A DNA stretch of 64,000 bases, from the NCBI GenBank assembly GCA_030248195.1, contig JASAND010017950.1, positions 62,001-126,000 of the forward strand, read 5' to 3'. A program made the position numbers and the translations under genes. Below are positions 23,070 through 32,574 of this stretch, piece after piece (the first letter of the stretch is position 1; every line of letters begins with the position of its first letter). Source of the DNA: Trissonchulus latispiculum (taxonomy: Eukaryota > Nematoda > Enoplea > Enoplida > Ironidae). The notes beneath the pieces were generated by a model. The model did not search any database. It was not told the DNA's origin and saw nothing but the letters and a program-made list of their open reading frames with translations.

Positions 23070-25161
23070 CCTTCTTGGATACCTTCTTGGATTAGACATC
23101 GAGATTCGATGATAATAAATGGCGGTAGGCAGCACCACGGAATTTCTTCGGTTCAAACGCAACTGCCACGACAGCTTCGGGCAGAGAATTCCAGGCACAG
23201 GTAATTGCCGGAATAAAACTGCGCCTGTGATGCTCAGTATGCTCAGTCCGACATCTGGGAGGCTGACGGGCTGCTGAGTTACGGACGGCCCTGGTGGATC
23301 TCCGTCTAACAGGGTCCATTGGAAGAGGAATGACTCTGTGGACTGGTAATGATGGGTTCATTATCGCTTGGCGATAAATGGAAAGTGCGCCCACGAGGCG
23401 TCTGACTTTTAGTTCATCCAGCGGTAAGTCAGGAAAAAGTCTCTGGGCTTTACGGTTGATTTGGTCTAGAGCTGAAAGTGCATAAGTGGGAGCATTAGGG
23501 AGGAGCGGTAGGCAGTATTCAAATAGTGGCCGTACAGCCGACTGGTAGAGATGGTGGAGAGCTGGTGGATTTAGAAATGCTCGAGAACGCCTTAGCATTC
23601 CTAGTAAACGTCCAGCGGTGGCCGCTTTGCCCATTACGTGAGGGCCCCAAGATAGATTTTGGGTGTACGTAAGTCCCAACAGCACAAGTTTGTCAGACTG
23701 GGATATAGGTTCAGCCCCAAAGTGAATTTGGGGAGCAGAGAGTCTATCCCGTTTTCTGGAGACCAGGAGAGACTGAGTTTTTGATGGATTAAATTTCATT
23801 TTCCATTTGGCCGCCCAATGAGCAGCAGCAATTAAGTCAGCTTCCAAGAGAGTGTAGATGGTTTCGCGATCGCATCCAGATGGGATTTCCTGGTACAGGG
23901 TTGTGTCGTCAGCATACACTAAACAGGAACATCCGAATTGTTCGGGCAAGTCGTTGATATAGAGTAGGAAGAGCGTAGGTCCGAGAAGGGACCCCTTGCG
24001 GGACGCCGGCTCGGATGGGACAGGGGGCAGATAGGTTACCATCAACCATCACCCGTTGATGCCGGCCCGTCAAATAATCAGAGCACCAGTTCAAGAAACG
24101 TTTAGACGGACCATAGCAGGACAGTTTGTGCCGAAGTCCCCTGTGCCAGACAGTATCAAAAGCTGCTGAGAGGTCCAGGGAGACAATCTGAACCTCATTA
24201 CCCCTGTCCAGGGCACCAGAGCAATAATCCATTAGCAGGAGATTACACTGAGCCGTAGACCTCCCCTTTCTGAAGCCATACTGACAGTCAGAAAGTAGAT
24301 GATTGTTCTCGAGATGTTTCACGAGATGGTAATTTAAATACTGTTCCATAACCTTGGAGACACACGAAAGTAATGCCACCGGGCGATAGTTAGCTGGATC
24401 CGTACGCGAACCCTTCTTAAATACTGGGGTGACTTGGGCCGTTTTCCATTCAGTAGGGACTACTCCAGTTCTGAATGATTTATTGAAGAGAACTGACAAG
24501 GGGTATGCCAGTTCCTTGGCACACTGTTTCAGAACTAGGTTTGGAATGTCGTCGGGGCCGATTGCTTTGTGGGGGTCGAGGCGTTGCAGCAGCTTACAAA
24601 TGATACGAGGACGAAAGCGAATTTGAGGCATGGTGGAATTACAGCGGGGAGTGAAGATAGGTAACCTATCCTGTCGGCCTGGACAGTTAGATTTGGACGC
24701 GAAAACTTCATTTAGGACATTTGCTCTAGATAGAGAGTCCTTATATAGGCATCCAGCTCTCTCTAGGGTCGGTACCTTGTCCCTAGGTTTACGGCCGGTG
24801 ATTTCGTTTACAGATGTCCACCATCGCCGACCGGTTAAGCCATCAACTCTTCCAGCAACTTCACTTGCATAGGCTCGTTTGTTGGATCTTAGCTTGTGAT
24901 TGTAACAGTTCCTGGCCCTTTGATAGGCCTGACGATCTTCCGGGGTTCCAGAAGCCCTCCATGAATTGTAGAGTCGGATCTTGGTTTTCAAAAGATGGTA
25001 CAAATTCGAGTCAAAGAAAGGTTTAGATCTGCCAGGGCGAATTCGCTTGGAAGGAATATACAAGTCCATACCAAGTTTGATATGGTTCCGAATAGTAGCC
25101 CAGCATTCGTCTACAGAGAGTGGTTTCCTAGAGAGTTGGGCAGGCAAGTCCGCAACCCAGA
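23070..25161 (-). mobile_element. CR1/Jockey-like non-LTR retrotransposon, 5'-truncated
   Basis: The element covers the reverse-transcriptase ORF (see the pseudogene entry) plus its 3' tail. The tail is two copies of a 12-bp unit (TACCTTCTTGGA in plus orientation, 23068-23091) and starts directly at the stop codon, with no separate 3' UTR or poly-A. GTTTA occurs at 23065-23069 and again at 25162-25166 and may be the target duplication. The upstream endonuclease part is absent and array sequence resumes within a few bases of the truncation point. Confidence 0.8.
23092..25147 (-). pseudogene. Non-LTR reverse transcriptase, one frameshift
   Basis: Two overlapping frames encode one RT. The upstream part (25147 down to about 23994) carries GPDDIPNLVLKQCAKELAYP, PANYRPVALLSC, YGFRKGRSTAQC, the motif-A DLSAAFDTVWH and GVPQG. 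The downstream part (down to 23092) begins GSLLGPTLFLLYINDLPEQF and has the YADD box at 23905-23916, then a thumb region and a C-terminus with CAWNSLPEAV. The break is one extra base in a G4 run (minus strand) at 23992-23995, between GVPQG and SLLGP. The catalytic aspartates are present. The apurinic endonuclease domain normally N-terminal in CR1/Jockey elements is missing, so this is a dead, truncated copy. Clade assignment beyond CR1/Jockey-like is not attempted. Confidence 0.85.
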
Positions 25162-25740
25162 GTTTAGTCTGATACTTAGCATTTCCGTAAGCTTATAGCA
25201 CTCCTATAACCATAAGTTTAGCCTTTGGCTTAGGTTTAGCCTCAGCCTTAGGTTTAGGCTTACATTTTGACTTGGCCTTAGGCCAGCGTTATGCTTAGCC
25301 TAAGGCTTACTTTAATCATTAGGCTTAGACCAATACTGACCTAACTTTCACTTAGTCTCATACTTAGCATTTACGGCCTTAGACTAGTTAGCCTGATTTT
25401 GTCTTTGTCTCATAGTTTGCATAGCCGTAAGCATAAGTTTACGCGTTGGCTTAACCTTAGACTTATGCCTAGCCTTAGGGTTTGGCTTATTCTTAGACGA
25501 ATGTTTTGCTTGGCCTAAAGCTTATCCTAACGCTTAATTTTATCCTAACCCTTAAACCTAAACTTAACCCAAGTTTACCTTAGTCTCATACTTATCATAC
25601 CACATTCCCGTAACCTTCTAGCAGTGCCGGCTCAAACCTACCAGTCGGCGTAGCCTTCGGTTTAGCATTTTGCTTAGGCTTAGGGTTTGGCACATTACAA
25701 AACTTACTTCTTGTTTTTAATGGGAATATTTATTTTTCAG

Positions 25741-25861
25741 GTGGATCGAAGAACAAATGGCTATGCTACAGATGGATGTTGATTCGGATAATCCTCCTCC
25801 ACTAGAGGGAGACACAGATGATGAATTGATGGAGGCTTGTGAGGCCGGAATTATCCCATAG
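25741..25861 (+). CDS. Candidate terminal exon, acidic C-terminus, unidentified
   Basis: A good 3' splice site (polypyrimidine TATTTATTTTTCAG ending at 25740) is followed by an open frame of 39 codons to TAG at 25859-25861. It reads WIEEQMAMLQMDVDSDNPPP and then an acidic stretch with DTDDELMEACEAG. The peptide looks protein-like and differs from the surrounding hexamer array. No upstream exon is recognised: the region before it is array and transposon. It may be the last exon of a host gene or of a lost transposon. I do not recognise the family. Confidence 0.35.
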
Positions 25862-26488
25862 AAGTCGCTCCATTGATCACATAGCTCCGTCCACAGTGAA
25901 GCCTATTGACTGTACTTTTAACTTTTTTCTTTTTTAGAATACAGTATGTAGTGAATTTGTAACGAATTACTGATTTGCAGACAAAATAAGGGAAGGTATC
26001 TATCTGCAATTGTTCATTGCATTTTTCGTCTGACCAAATTATAGAAAACTACGTTTATTTGCAACATTTAGTTTCTTTTGTTAACGTTTTGCGCCACAAA
26101 AATTATTGGAATCATTGAAAACATAAATAACATAAGATTTTCTATGCAGAGTGTAAAAATTTCAAATCGTGACCAGTGGAAAAGACTAATAGGAGTAAGA
26201 AAGAAATACAAAATTTAAAGACAAATTTGTTTAAATTTCGTCGTAACTCTAAATGAAATATTGAACTATAAGAAAAGAAATAGGATTCACACTATTAAGC
26301 TGTAGTACTGTTATAATAATGTGTGCTAGTGTCATAATGCTGATCATTGTGTTAAACAGTGAACAAAATGAAGAATGAAACACTAGCTACTTGTTGCTGT
26401 TTGAATTCTATTAAGTTTGGGATATTGTTCAATCATTGTCTGTAAAATCTCCTCATTTTTTAGATAATGATAAATGTAACAGTGTAAG
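25862..26488. other. AT-rich DNA between candidate exon and Copia element
   Basis: No feature was recognised. If the exon at 25741-25861 is real, its 3' UTR would lie here. I see no canonical AATAAA close downstream. Confidence 0.4.
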
Positions 26489-26493
26489 AACAA

Positions 26494-26678
26494 TATTGGA
26501 AAAGTGATATTTTACAGTTTCAGCTCTGTTATGTTATCTAAAAGTCCTGTGCTTGTGTGTTTTGTACCACTGCTTAAAATGAGTTCTTTTGCCCAGATAT
26601 AACTGCAGTACTGAATGTGGTGTGCTTCTGCAGTGTAGTTGTAGAACTCTTAGTTGCAAGAGTTGCAAAGTTTCAACA
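26494..26678 (+). repeat. 5' LTR of the Copia-type element
   Basis: 185 bp. It starts TATTGGAAAAG and ends GTTTCAACA. The start is TA rather than the usual TG, giving the imperfect terminal pair TATTG/CAACA. The boundary is set by the AACAA duplication, not by the terminal bases. Confidence 0.9.
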
Positions 26679-26693
26679 GGTTATGGGCCCAGG
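26679..26693 (+). promoter_or_regulatory. Primer-binding site, half initiator-tRNA type
   Basis: GGTTATGGGCCCAGG directly follows the 5' LTR. Copia of Drosophila is primed by an internally cut 5' half of tRNA(iMet) at the same sequence (established for copia). Its use here is inferred from sequence identity. Confidence 0.8.
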
Positions 26694-26740
26694 CCTTCTC
26701 TGATTTCCCCATTTTCGTTTGCCTATCTCCAGTGGTCAAT

Positions 26741-28093
26741 ATGTCGGAAGAAAAGTGGACTATTGAAAAGCTGGATGGATCCAATTGGCCGACGTGGAAG
26801 TTCCAGATGAAGCATTTGCTTCGAGCAAAGGAACTGTGGGGTGTGGTTGATGGGTCTGAAGTCCTGGAAGATAACGCTGGTGCTGGTGTTCGTCGAGCGC
26901 TTCAAAGAAAGATGGAGAAGGCTTTCTCCACAATTGTGATGGCGATACATCCGTCTCAACTTTATCTGGTTACTTCCTGTGACGAAAGCGATCCTCAGGA
27001 CTGTTGGAATTCTCTGAAGCAACACTTCGAAAGAGACACTTTGTCCAACAAGCTGTTTTTAAAGAAGCAGCTGTTCAAACTGGAAATGGGTGAGGGTACG
27101 TCTGTTCAGGATCACTTGAAGAAGCTGAAAGAGTTAACAGATAAGTTGTCAGCGTTGGGATCTCCGGTAGCGGAGGAAGATCAAGTTGCAGTTTTGTTGT
27201 CGAGTTTGCCGCCTAGTTTCTCGGTTTTGATAACTGCACTAGAAGCACGTGACAGTGTTGAGCTGAGTTATGTTCAGCAGGCAGTGGCGAACGAGGAACT
27301 AAAACGAGAAAGTGATTCAAATGGCGGAAGTGGTGGTTCAGGAGCCCTCATTGCGGGCAAATTTGGAAACAAGTTCTACGGTAAATGTTTCAGTTGTGGT
27401 CGTCAGGGTCATATCAAAAGAGACTGTCCTTCACATCATGATTCAATGATGGCTGTCGGAAAGGACAAAGGTTGGCGACACAACGGCAGGGACATGGACA
27501 AGAACAGTTCTTGTAAAGAGCAGGAAAGCGATTCGGAGTCTGCCTTTACTGTTTTTGGTGGGAGTCCTCGAAAGTCCGCTGAGTGGCTAGTCGACTCAGG
27601 AGCGACTCGCCACATGACTTGGCAGCAAGGTCAGCTTGTGGACTATGTTAAGTTTAAGAAACCGGAAACAGTTCGTCTTGGCGACGGGAGATCAGCAAAG
27701 GCTTTTGGTGAAGGAACTGTGAAGGTTGTCATGCTGGTCGGTGGAAGGAATTCGGTACGGAACTTTCAGCGTGTCTTGTATGTCTCCAGCTTAGCCTGCA
27801 ACCTGTTTTCGGTCCAAGCTGTAATGTCCACTGGGAAAAAGGTCACCTTTGGTGGTGGTAAGTGCCTTATCAGAGGGTGTCAGGAAGGTATTAAAGGTGT
27901 CGCCTTCCGTCGGGATTCTCTGTTCTATCTAAGGTGCCGTCCAGTGAATGTGGTCCCAGGTGGTTTCGGTTCTGTTGGCCAACAGCAGCTTAGTCGTCCG
28001 CGTCAGCAGGGATGCAGTCGGTTCTGTCAGCCTGGACAGTCGGTTCACTGTGCCTTGTCGGGAAAGAAGTGGGAACACTGTGAAGAAAATTAA
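26741..28093 (+). CDS. Copia-type Gag-protease polyprotein (450 aa)
   Basis: The start chosen is ATG 26741 (MSEEKWTIEKLDGSNWPTWK), the typical Copia Gag opening; an in-frame ATG in the LTR at 26654 is less likely. Residues 1-190 match the UBN2/Copia Gag fold (LDGSNWPTWK, LFKLEMGEGTSVQDHLKKLK, LLSSLPPSF). A CCHC zinc knuckle lies at C216, C219, H224 and C229. The aspartic protease site is WLVDSGATRHM, with catalytic D285. After residue about 395 (RDSLFYLRC, the start of the pre-integrase region) the frame departs into a Gly/Gln/Ser-rich tail and stops. Integrase and RT are absent rather than frameshifted. The reading frame is intact. The product probably forms particles and can process itself but cannot reverse-transcribe. 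Confidence 0.9.
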   Translation: MSEEKWTIEKLDGSNWPTWKFQMKHLLRAKELWGVVDGSEVLEDNAGAGVRRALQRKMEKAFSTIVMAIHPSQLYLVTSCDESDPQDCWNSLKQHFERDTLSNKLFLKKQLFKLEMGEGTSVQDHLKKLKELTDKLSALGSPVAEEDQVAVLLSSLPPSFSVLITALEARDSVELSYVQQAVANEELKRESDSNGGSGGSGALIAGKFGNKFYGKCFSCGRQGHIKRDCPSHHDSMMAVGKDKGWRHNGRDMDKNSSCKEQESDSESAFTVFGGSPRKSAEWLVDSGATRHMTWQQGQLVDYVKFKKPETVRLGDGRSAKAFGEGTVKVVMLVGGRNSVRNFQRVLYVSSLACNLFSVQAVMSTGKKVTFGGGKCLIRGCQEGIKGVAFRRDSLFYLRCRPVNVVPGGFGSVGQQQLSRPRQQGCSRFCQPGQSVHCALSGKKWEHCEEN

Positions 28094-28184
28094 AGTGTTG
28101 GGTTTCACGAAGAAAGTGGGAGTTGTGTTTTTGTGTTTTAAACTGTATACAAACTCTGAAAACTTGCTTATGAAGCTGTGAAAT

Positions 28185-28193
28185 AAGTGGGAG
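28185..28193 (+). promoter_or_regulatory. Polypurine tract of the Copia-type element
   Basis: AAGTGGGAG lies immediately before the 3' LTR. Such tracts prime plus-strand DNA synthesis in LTR elements (family knowledge). Confidence 0.75.
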
Positions 28194-28378
28194 TATTGGA
28201 AAAGTGATATTTTACAGTTTCAGCTCTGTTATGTTATCTAAAAGTCCTGTGCTTGTGTGTTTTGTACCACTGCTTAAAATGAGTTCTTTTGCCCAGATAT
28301 AACTGCAGTACTGAATGTGGTGTGCTTCTGCAGTGTAGTTGTAGAACTCTTAGTTGCAAGAGTTGCAAAGTTTCAACA
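28194..28378 (+). repeat. 3' LTR of the Copia-type element
   Basis: 185 bp, identical by eye to the 5' LTR and followed directly by the AACAA target duplication. Identical LTRs indicate a recent insertion. Confidence 0.9.
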
Positions 28379-28383
28379 AACAA

Positions 28384-30061
28384 AAACTTTTCTTGCAAAG
28401 TTTTACAATTCTGTTGTCTCAATTATTCAGAAGTAACAGTTCGCCTATTATACTAAATTTAACTACACTAGCTTTGAGTCTTTACAAAAATTCAGTTTTT
28501 CAGAAACTAGTTAAACAGCAATGATTGAGGAAGAAATGGTATTCTATAAGTGACACTATTTTATTTCGAAAAATACTGTTTTCTAGTAATTAGAAACCTG
28601 TCTGGTTATAACTTTGTAACTAACGATCATGTTCAAGGTTCTAGACGTATTCACTCATAAAAACACTAGCGAACGTTAACCGTATCACTCTCCGGTTCGC
28701 AAACTTTTCGTTGTTATTTCATACTTTTTATGTTCTATTATAACTTTGCATAACATGACTGCTTGTTTTTATTATTGACGAATGTTTCAAGTAAAACTAT
28801 TGGAGGTGTGGATAGGACTATAAGTCATAATTGCTCAAACAGCAGGGACAACATTCGGCTAGGTAGTTTCCCAGTGATCTAGATCACTTTTTCTTGAAAT
28901 TATAGATTCAACACCTAAGATAGACATTTCTTTCTCGCGCCATAAAGTACTGCTATGTATAACCAACAGAACATAATATGCAAATGTGCCACTATGCATT
29001 GCATACTCTGTTATCCGAGCAAAAACTATGTTCTCCTCGCTAAAGGGCCACAGCCCCGCCCCCAAATTAGACTCTTCCTTTCTTTGAATCATTTGAGCTA
29101 TATTTATTCATGTTCTAAAGCTCGAAGCAGGCACAAAAATTGATAACAGATTGCTTGTGTTTTCCACCGCAAGCACATAAAAATAGAACGAGTGCGCGTA
29201 CCTCCATTTCGATAAGCTACTGATTTGAGGAAGCGGTCACTAGGGTCTAATTTGCAGGAGGGTTGGACCGTTAGCAAGCAGAGCATAGTATTAGGTCTCA
29301 TAAGATAGACTGTCGATATGATAGGATAGATAAGATAGGTGTCGTGTAGATCCAAAATTTTTGATTTTCTAGTCAGTTTAGCTGAGCAGAGGTAAATGTA
29401 CATAGTTAGCTGACTAATGGAATACAGGGAAAGTAGAAACTTAGCAGTGTCAGTACATTGATGCAATTTCATGCTATTAAAGACAAGCAGGATATCGTTA
29501 CCAAAGTTACAAATTACGGATTTTGAATTGATATGCAGAGAAACCTTTAGTTAAATTTTTAAGTTAAATAAATTGTTCTGGACAAGAGTCACAATGTAAC
29601 GCAAACAAGAAATATAGTACACTAATATTGGTTACATTAGTCTAACAATTTAGGTACGCCTAATTTTGCAAGCACTCAACTGGAATGGATTATGGAACAA
29701 AACCAACTGTCATTGTAGTAACCAGAAATGATATTACAATAAAACTATTAAATAAGTTTCGTTAACTTTCCACAGAGTCTATTTGAACGAAGAAAATGAT
29801 ATCATTCAAACAAATATACTAGTGTAAAAAAACATACACTAATACACTGTTTGAAACTACTAGCAAAACTAAGGTTAAAAGGTTAACACTTTTATATTTT
29901 CATCTAGCAGCAAACCAATACAAAAAGTGCACAGTGAAAACCTACTATTATGTACATAAATACTTCTGTAGAAACTTATTCCGTCATCTGCTCAATAGGA
30001 TAGGATTAAAGACATCAAAGCACTACGTCACTTTGTGACGTCATATTGTCAGTACTGTCGG
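28384..30061. other. Unassigned AT-rich DNA
   Basis: No gene or repeat is recognised. The minus-strand 122-codon frame at 29104-29472 has no visible domain. At about 30024-30042, TACGTCACTTTGTGACGTCA is a short perfect palindrome just before the Naiad-flanking repeat. Confidence 0.45.
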
Positions 30062-30489
30062 TTTTGGTAGTATAGTCCTCTCAAAATCTTTTACTAGTTG
30101 TTTATGGATTACTTACTTCCTACAGTGACACTTAAAAGACAAAGTTCAAAAAGGACAAATACTAATGTAACAAAGGAATTTCATACCTATTAATTAATAA
30201 TCCATGAATACAAAACCCAAAATTACGTGTATAAGGTGACCCCCCCCGAGATCTCGGGGGGCTCAGCGTAACGTTGTTAAGCGTGTGTTTATATGCGTTT
30301 GAACTGAAATGCATTTGATTGGCTAGTTAGTTACCGTAACTCTCATCAGTGCGTTTCAGTAGCAGAAGCTCAGTAGCGTTGAACTCAGAACCTAACCCTG
30401 AGACCTTATACACGTGATTTTGAGATAAGGTAGGCGATTAGCCAATCAGATGCGTTTTAGTTCAAACGCATATAAACACATGGTTAACT
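30062..30489 (+). repeat. Left pseudo-LTR (428 bp) of the Naiad element
   Basis: From TTTTGGTAGTATAGTCC to ACACATGGTTAACT, identical to 34651-35079 apart from one C in a poly-C run. The second half is a foldback: GTTAAGCGTGTGTTTATATGCG near the left pairs with CGCATATAAACACATGGTTAAC at the right, and CCCCCCGAGATCTCGGGGGG is a perfect palindrome at about 30241. The same foldback module occurs alone at 287, 11816 and 36664. Confidence 0.88.
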
Positions 30490-30832
30490 ATTATAGTGGC
30501 TTTCCCATCTGGGAAATGGGTGAACAATATTTTGCACAATTGCAAAAATCTCAAATCGGTTAATTTGTATTTGAAGAAAAATCGTCGTCCACAGATCATT
30601 TTGGAAAAACATCATGAGCCCGTTAAATCATCGATGATCGCGTATTTAAGCGCGGTTAGAAATGCCATTATTAGTACTTCGGGCTGCGAACCTGAAAAGG
30701 TTTATGTTGATAAAAAGGTATTAATCCAACTATTGTGATTAATATGAAAAAACGTGAAGTCTATACTGTTAACTCTTTGCCAGAAAAATATGTCAAATTA
30801 ATGAAAGGTCCTTATAGACGTTTGGACTGAGA
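30487..30832 (+). pseudogene. Unidentified coding-like fragment with one frameshift
   Basis: After ATTATAG (a possible splice acceptor) a frame opens at 30496 (VAFPSGKWVNNILHNCKNLK) and runs to about 30715. It then continues in the +1 frame (GINPTIVINMKKREVYTVNS, then LPEKYVKLMKGPYRRLD) to TGA near 30832. Joined across the shift it is about 110 residues, lysine-rich and protein-like. I do not recognise it. It sits between the left pseudo-LTR and the endonuclease region. It could be an extra Naiad ORF, the end of an earlier tandem copy, or host sequence caught in between. Confidence 0.4.
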
Positions 30833-31436
30833 TTTGTTTTGGAACATAAGATTGTAGTGTCTATGTTTTGACAAAATTCTTGCCATATTTGTTAATTGTT
30901 ATGATATGGTAATTTTTGAATAGAAATGATTATGAACTGTGTTTCGGCTCTTTTATCTTATCTAGTTGGTTTAGTTTTTGGAGTGTGGTTGACAAATATA
31001 GAATGCTATCTTAATAGCAAATTACTTTCTTTTTTCTTTCTTGTTTAGTACTATACTTTTAAACATTTTACTACTGGTGGCTGCTGCAAATATGTTTACT
31101 AGTTTCATATAATTTTCTAAACTATTTTTTATACCTAAATTCATACTATTACTTTCACCTTAAATTCTGCATAACTGCAAAACTTGAGTATGCCTCTCGA
31201 TTACCCATGTATATAATGGGTAACACCAAAAGGCGCCACTGGCGTGATCCGGTGATAACTAAGGGGTTTATAGTCGCGGTTAACCCCTGGGCCAGGCTAC
31301 CAGTGGGTCGGTGGGAGGGCTATTTAGTCCTATGGTGGTTTACGCCCACCTAAGTCAGGCAAACCCTGTCTAATTGGTAACCACCCCGCGCCCACCTAAG
31401 TTACCTTGGGTGTGGTAACTTGTATAAGGTGGCTAA
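30833..31436 (+). other. Naiad 5' untranslated region with GC-rich structured block
   Basis: The first part is AT-rich. At about 31195-31436 composition changes abruptly to GC-rich, with many complementary segments: TTACCCAT/ATGGGTAA, CCACTGG/CCAGTGG, AGGGGTT/AACCCCT, GGTGG/CCACC and GGTAAC/GTTACC. This suggests a folded RNA leader just before the open frame at 31437. No protein is encoded. Confidence 0.5.
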
Positions 31437-32567
31437 TTCTCACCTGCAAATAAATATTCTACTTGTTCAAAGGTATGCAAAATCTGTCAGCTAGTCAACC
31501 CCTCTGATACTTTTGAAGGTACTTATAATTCTAATGTTTTTTCGGCTATTAATAACCGAAATGAAACTTTGACTTGCTCTATCAAAAATTTAATTTATAT
31601 GATAAACTGTAAAGACTGCGGAATGATGTACGTGGGAGAAACTAAAAGAATGTTTAAAGAAAGAATACGTGAACATCTATATGCCATAAGAACTCAGTCG
31701 AAATCGGGATGTTCGGAATTAATAGAACATTTTAATACGGGATAATGTAAAAATATTAGCGTAAAAATTTTGGAAACTGTAGATTATAAGTCTGATGAAT
31801 TATTAATTAAAAAATGGCGATTGGAACGGGAAAGTTATTGGATTCGTCAATTACGTACAAAATTTCCTTATGGGTTAAATTACATTTTGAAAGGTTTGGA
31901 CAACGAAAAAGCTATTTTTTGGAATTTTAAAAACTCAACAAATAGACATATCAAAATTAGAGGACGAAAAATACCAAGAAGTTTACGCCATAAATGGAAT
32001 GTTGAAGAAATAGACGAGGAAATAAATGAATTAAAAACTTTATTAGAAACTGATCCGTTGGTTTTCAGAAAATCAATATGTGCATATGTTTTTACAAAAT
32101 CAAAACAAATGCTTAAATTACTTTTCACAAAACTTATGGAAACCAAACCTAACTATTTTATTGAACTAATGAGAGACTTGGTTTTTGCAAAGCTTCAAGA
32201 AGGAAAATCTGCTAATGCTAAAAAAGGCATCGTCAAACAAACTATAGTGGTACCTTTTACTAATAAATTAATGGATCTTTTGAATTTAAACAAAATTTTC
32301 AAATCAGCAAGTGATTTATGGATATCCACTACTGATTACGGAAGTCTGTATGCTAACCCTATGGTACTTTATTCATATAACCCACCCATTTCTAGTTTTA
32401 TTTTTAATTACAGGCAGGTGGTGTCAAATATTGATGTTAAAGATTTTTCGTCAAATCCTACAAATTGTGAATGTGCTAATTCAACTTTTTCTGATTCATA
32501 CCATGGTCATGTAATTACAGGAAATCTCGAAATTGTCAATAATATGGAATTAAAAAACTTGTTTTAA
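31437..32567 (+). pseudogene. Naiad GIY-YIG endonuclease and CxC linker
   Basis: The frame is open from 31437. A Cys pair (VCKIC) near 31476 is followed by the GIY-YIG core LIYMINCKDCGMMYVGETKR, with both strands of the GIY/YIG motif recognisable. The Penelope CCHH set is Cys-Cys in NCKDC, His in REHL and His in IEHF. A stop (TAA, 31743-31745) interrupts the domain, then the frame continues (ILETVDYKSDELLIKKWRLE, ESYWIRQL) as in related elements. The CxC linker is NCECANSTF near 32465. The frame ends at TAA next to an A6 run (TTTTAAAAAAGG). No convincing start codon precedes the domain. The endonuclease would nick target DNA for primed reverse transcription. Confidence 0.88.
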
Positions 32568-32574
32568 AAAAGGT

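Larger units (their letters stand above)
16060..25690. repeat. Degenerate TTAGGC-like hexamer array, interrupted by three elements
   Basis: Array sequence is visible at 16060-16914, 19855-19943, 21529-23069 and 25162-25690, about 3 kb in all. It is built of GGCTTA and GCCTAA hexamers with variants (GTCTTT, CGCTTA, GACTTA); for example TTAGTCTTTGGCTTAGGC near 22150-22170 and TTAGGCTTAGGCTTACGC near 22570. GGCTTA is a rotation of TTAGGC, the telomere unit of nematodes. Both strands' versions are interleaved, so it is not a simple telomere tract. An LTR element, a foldback element and a CR1-like element have inserted into it. Confidence 0.75.
26489..28383 (+). mobile_element. Complete Copia-type Gag-protease-only LTR element
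   Basis: The target duplication AACAA lies at 26489-26493 and 28379-28383. The LTRs are 26494-26678 and 28194-28378 (185 bp each, identical by eye), starting TATTGG and ending CAACA. The primer site GGTTATGGGCCCAGG at 26679 matches the half-tRNA(iMet) priming site known for Drosophila copia. A polypurine tract AAGTGGGAG at 28185-28193 abuts the 3' LTR. The 1.5-kb interior encodes only Gag, zinc knuckle and protease. Integrase, RT and RNase H are absent, so it must be mobilised in trans. Confidence 0.92.
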
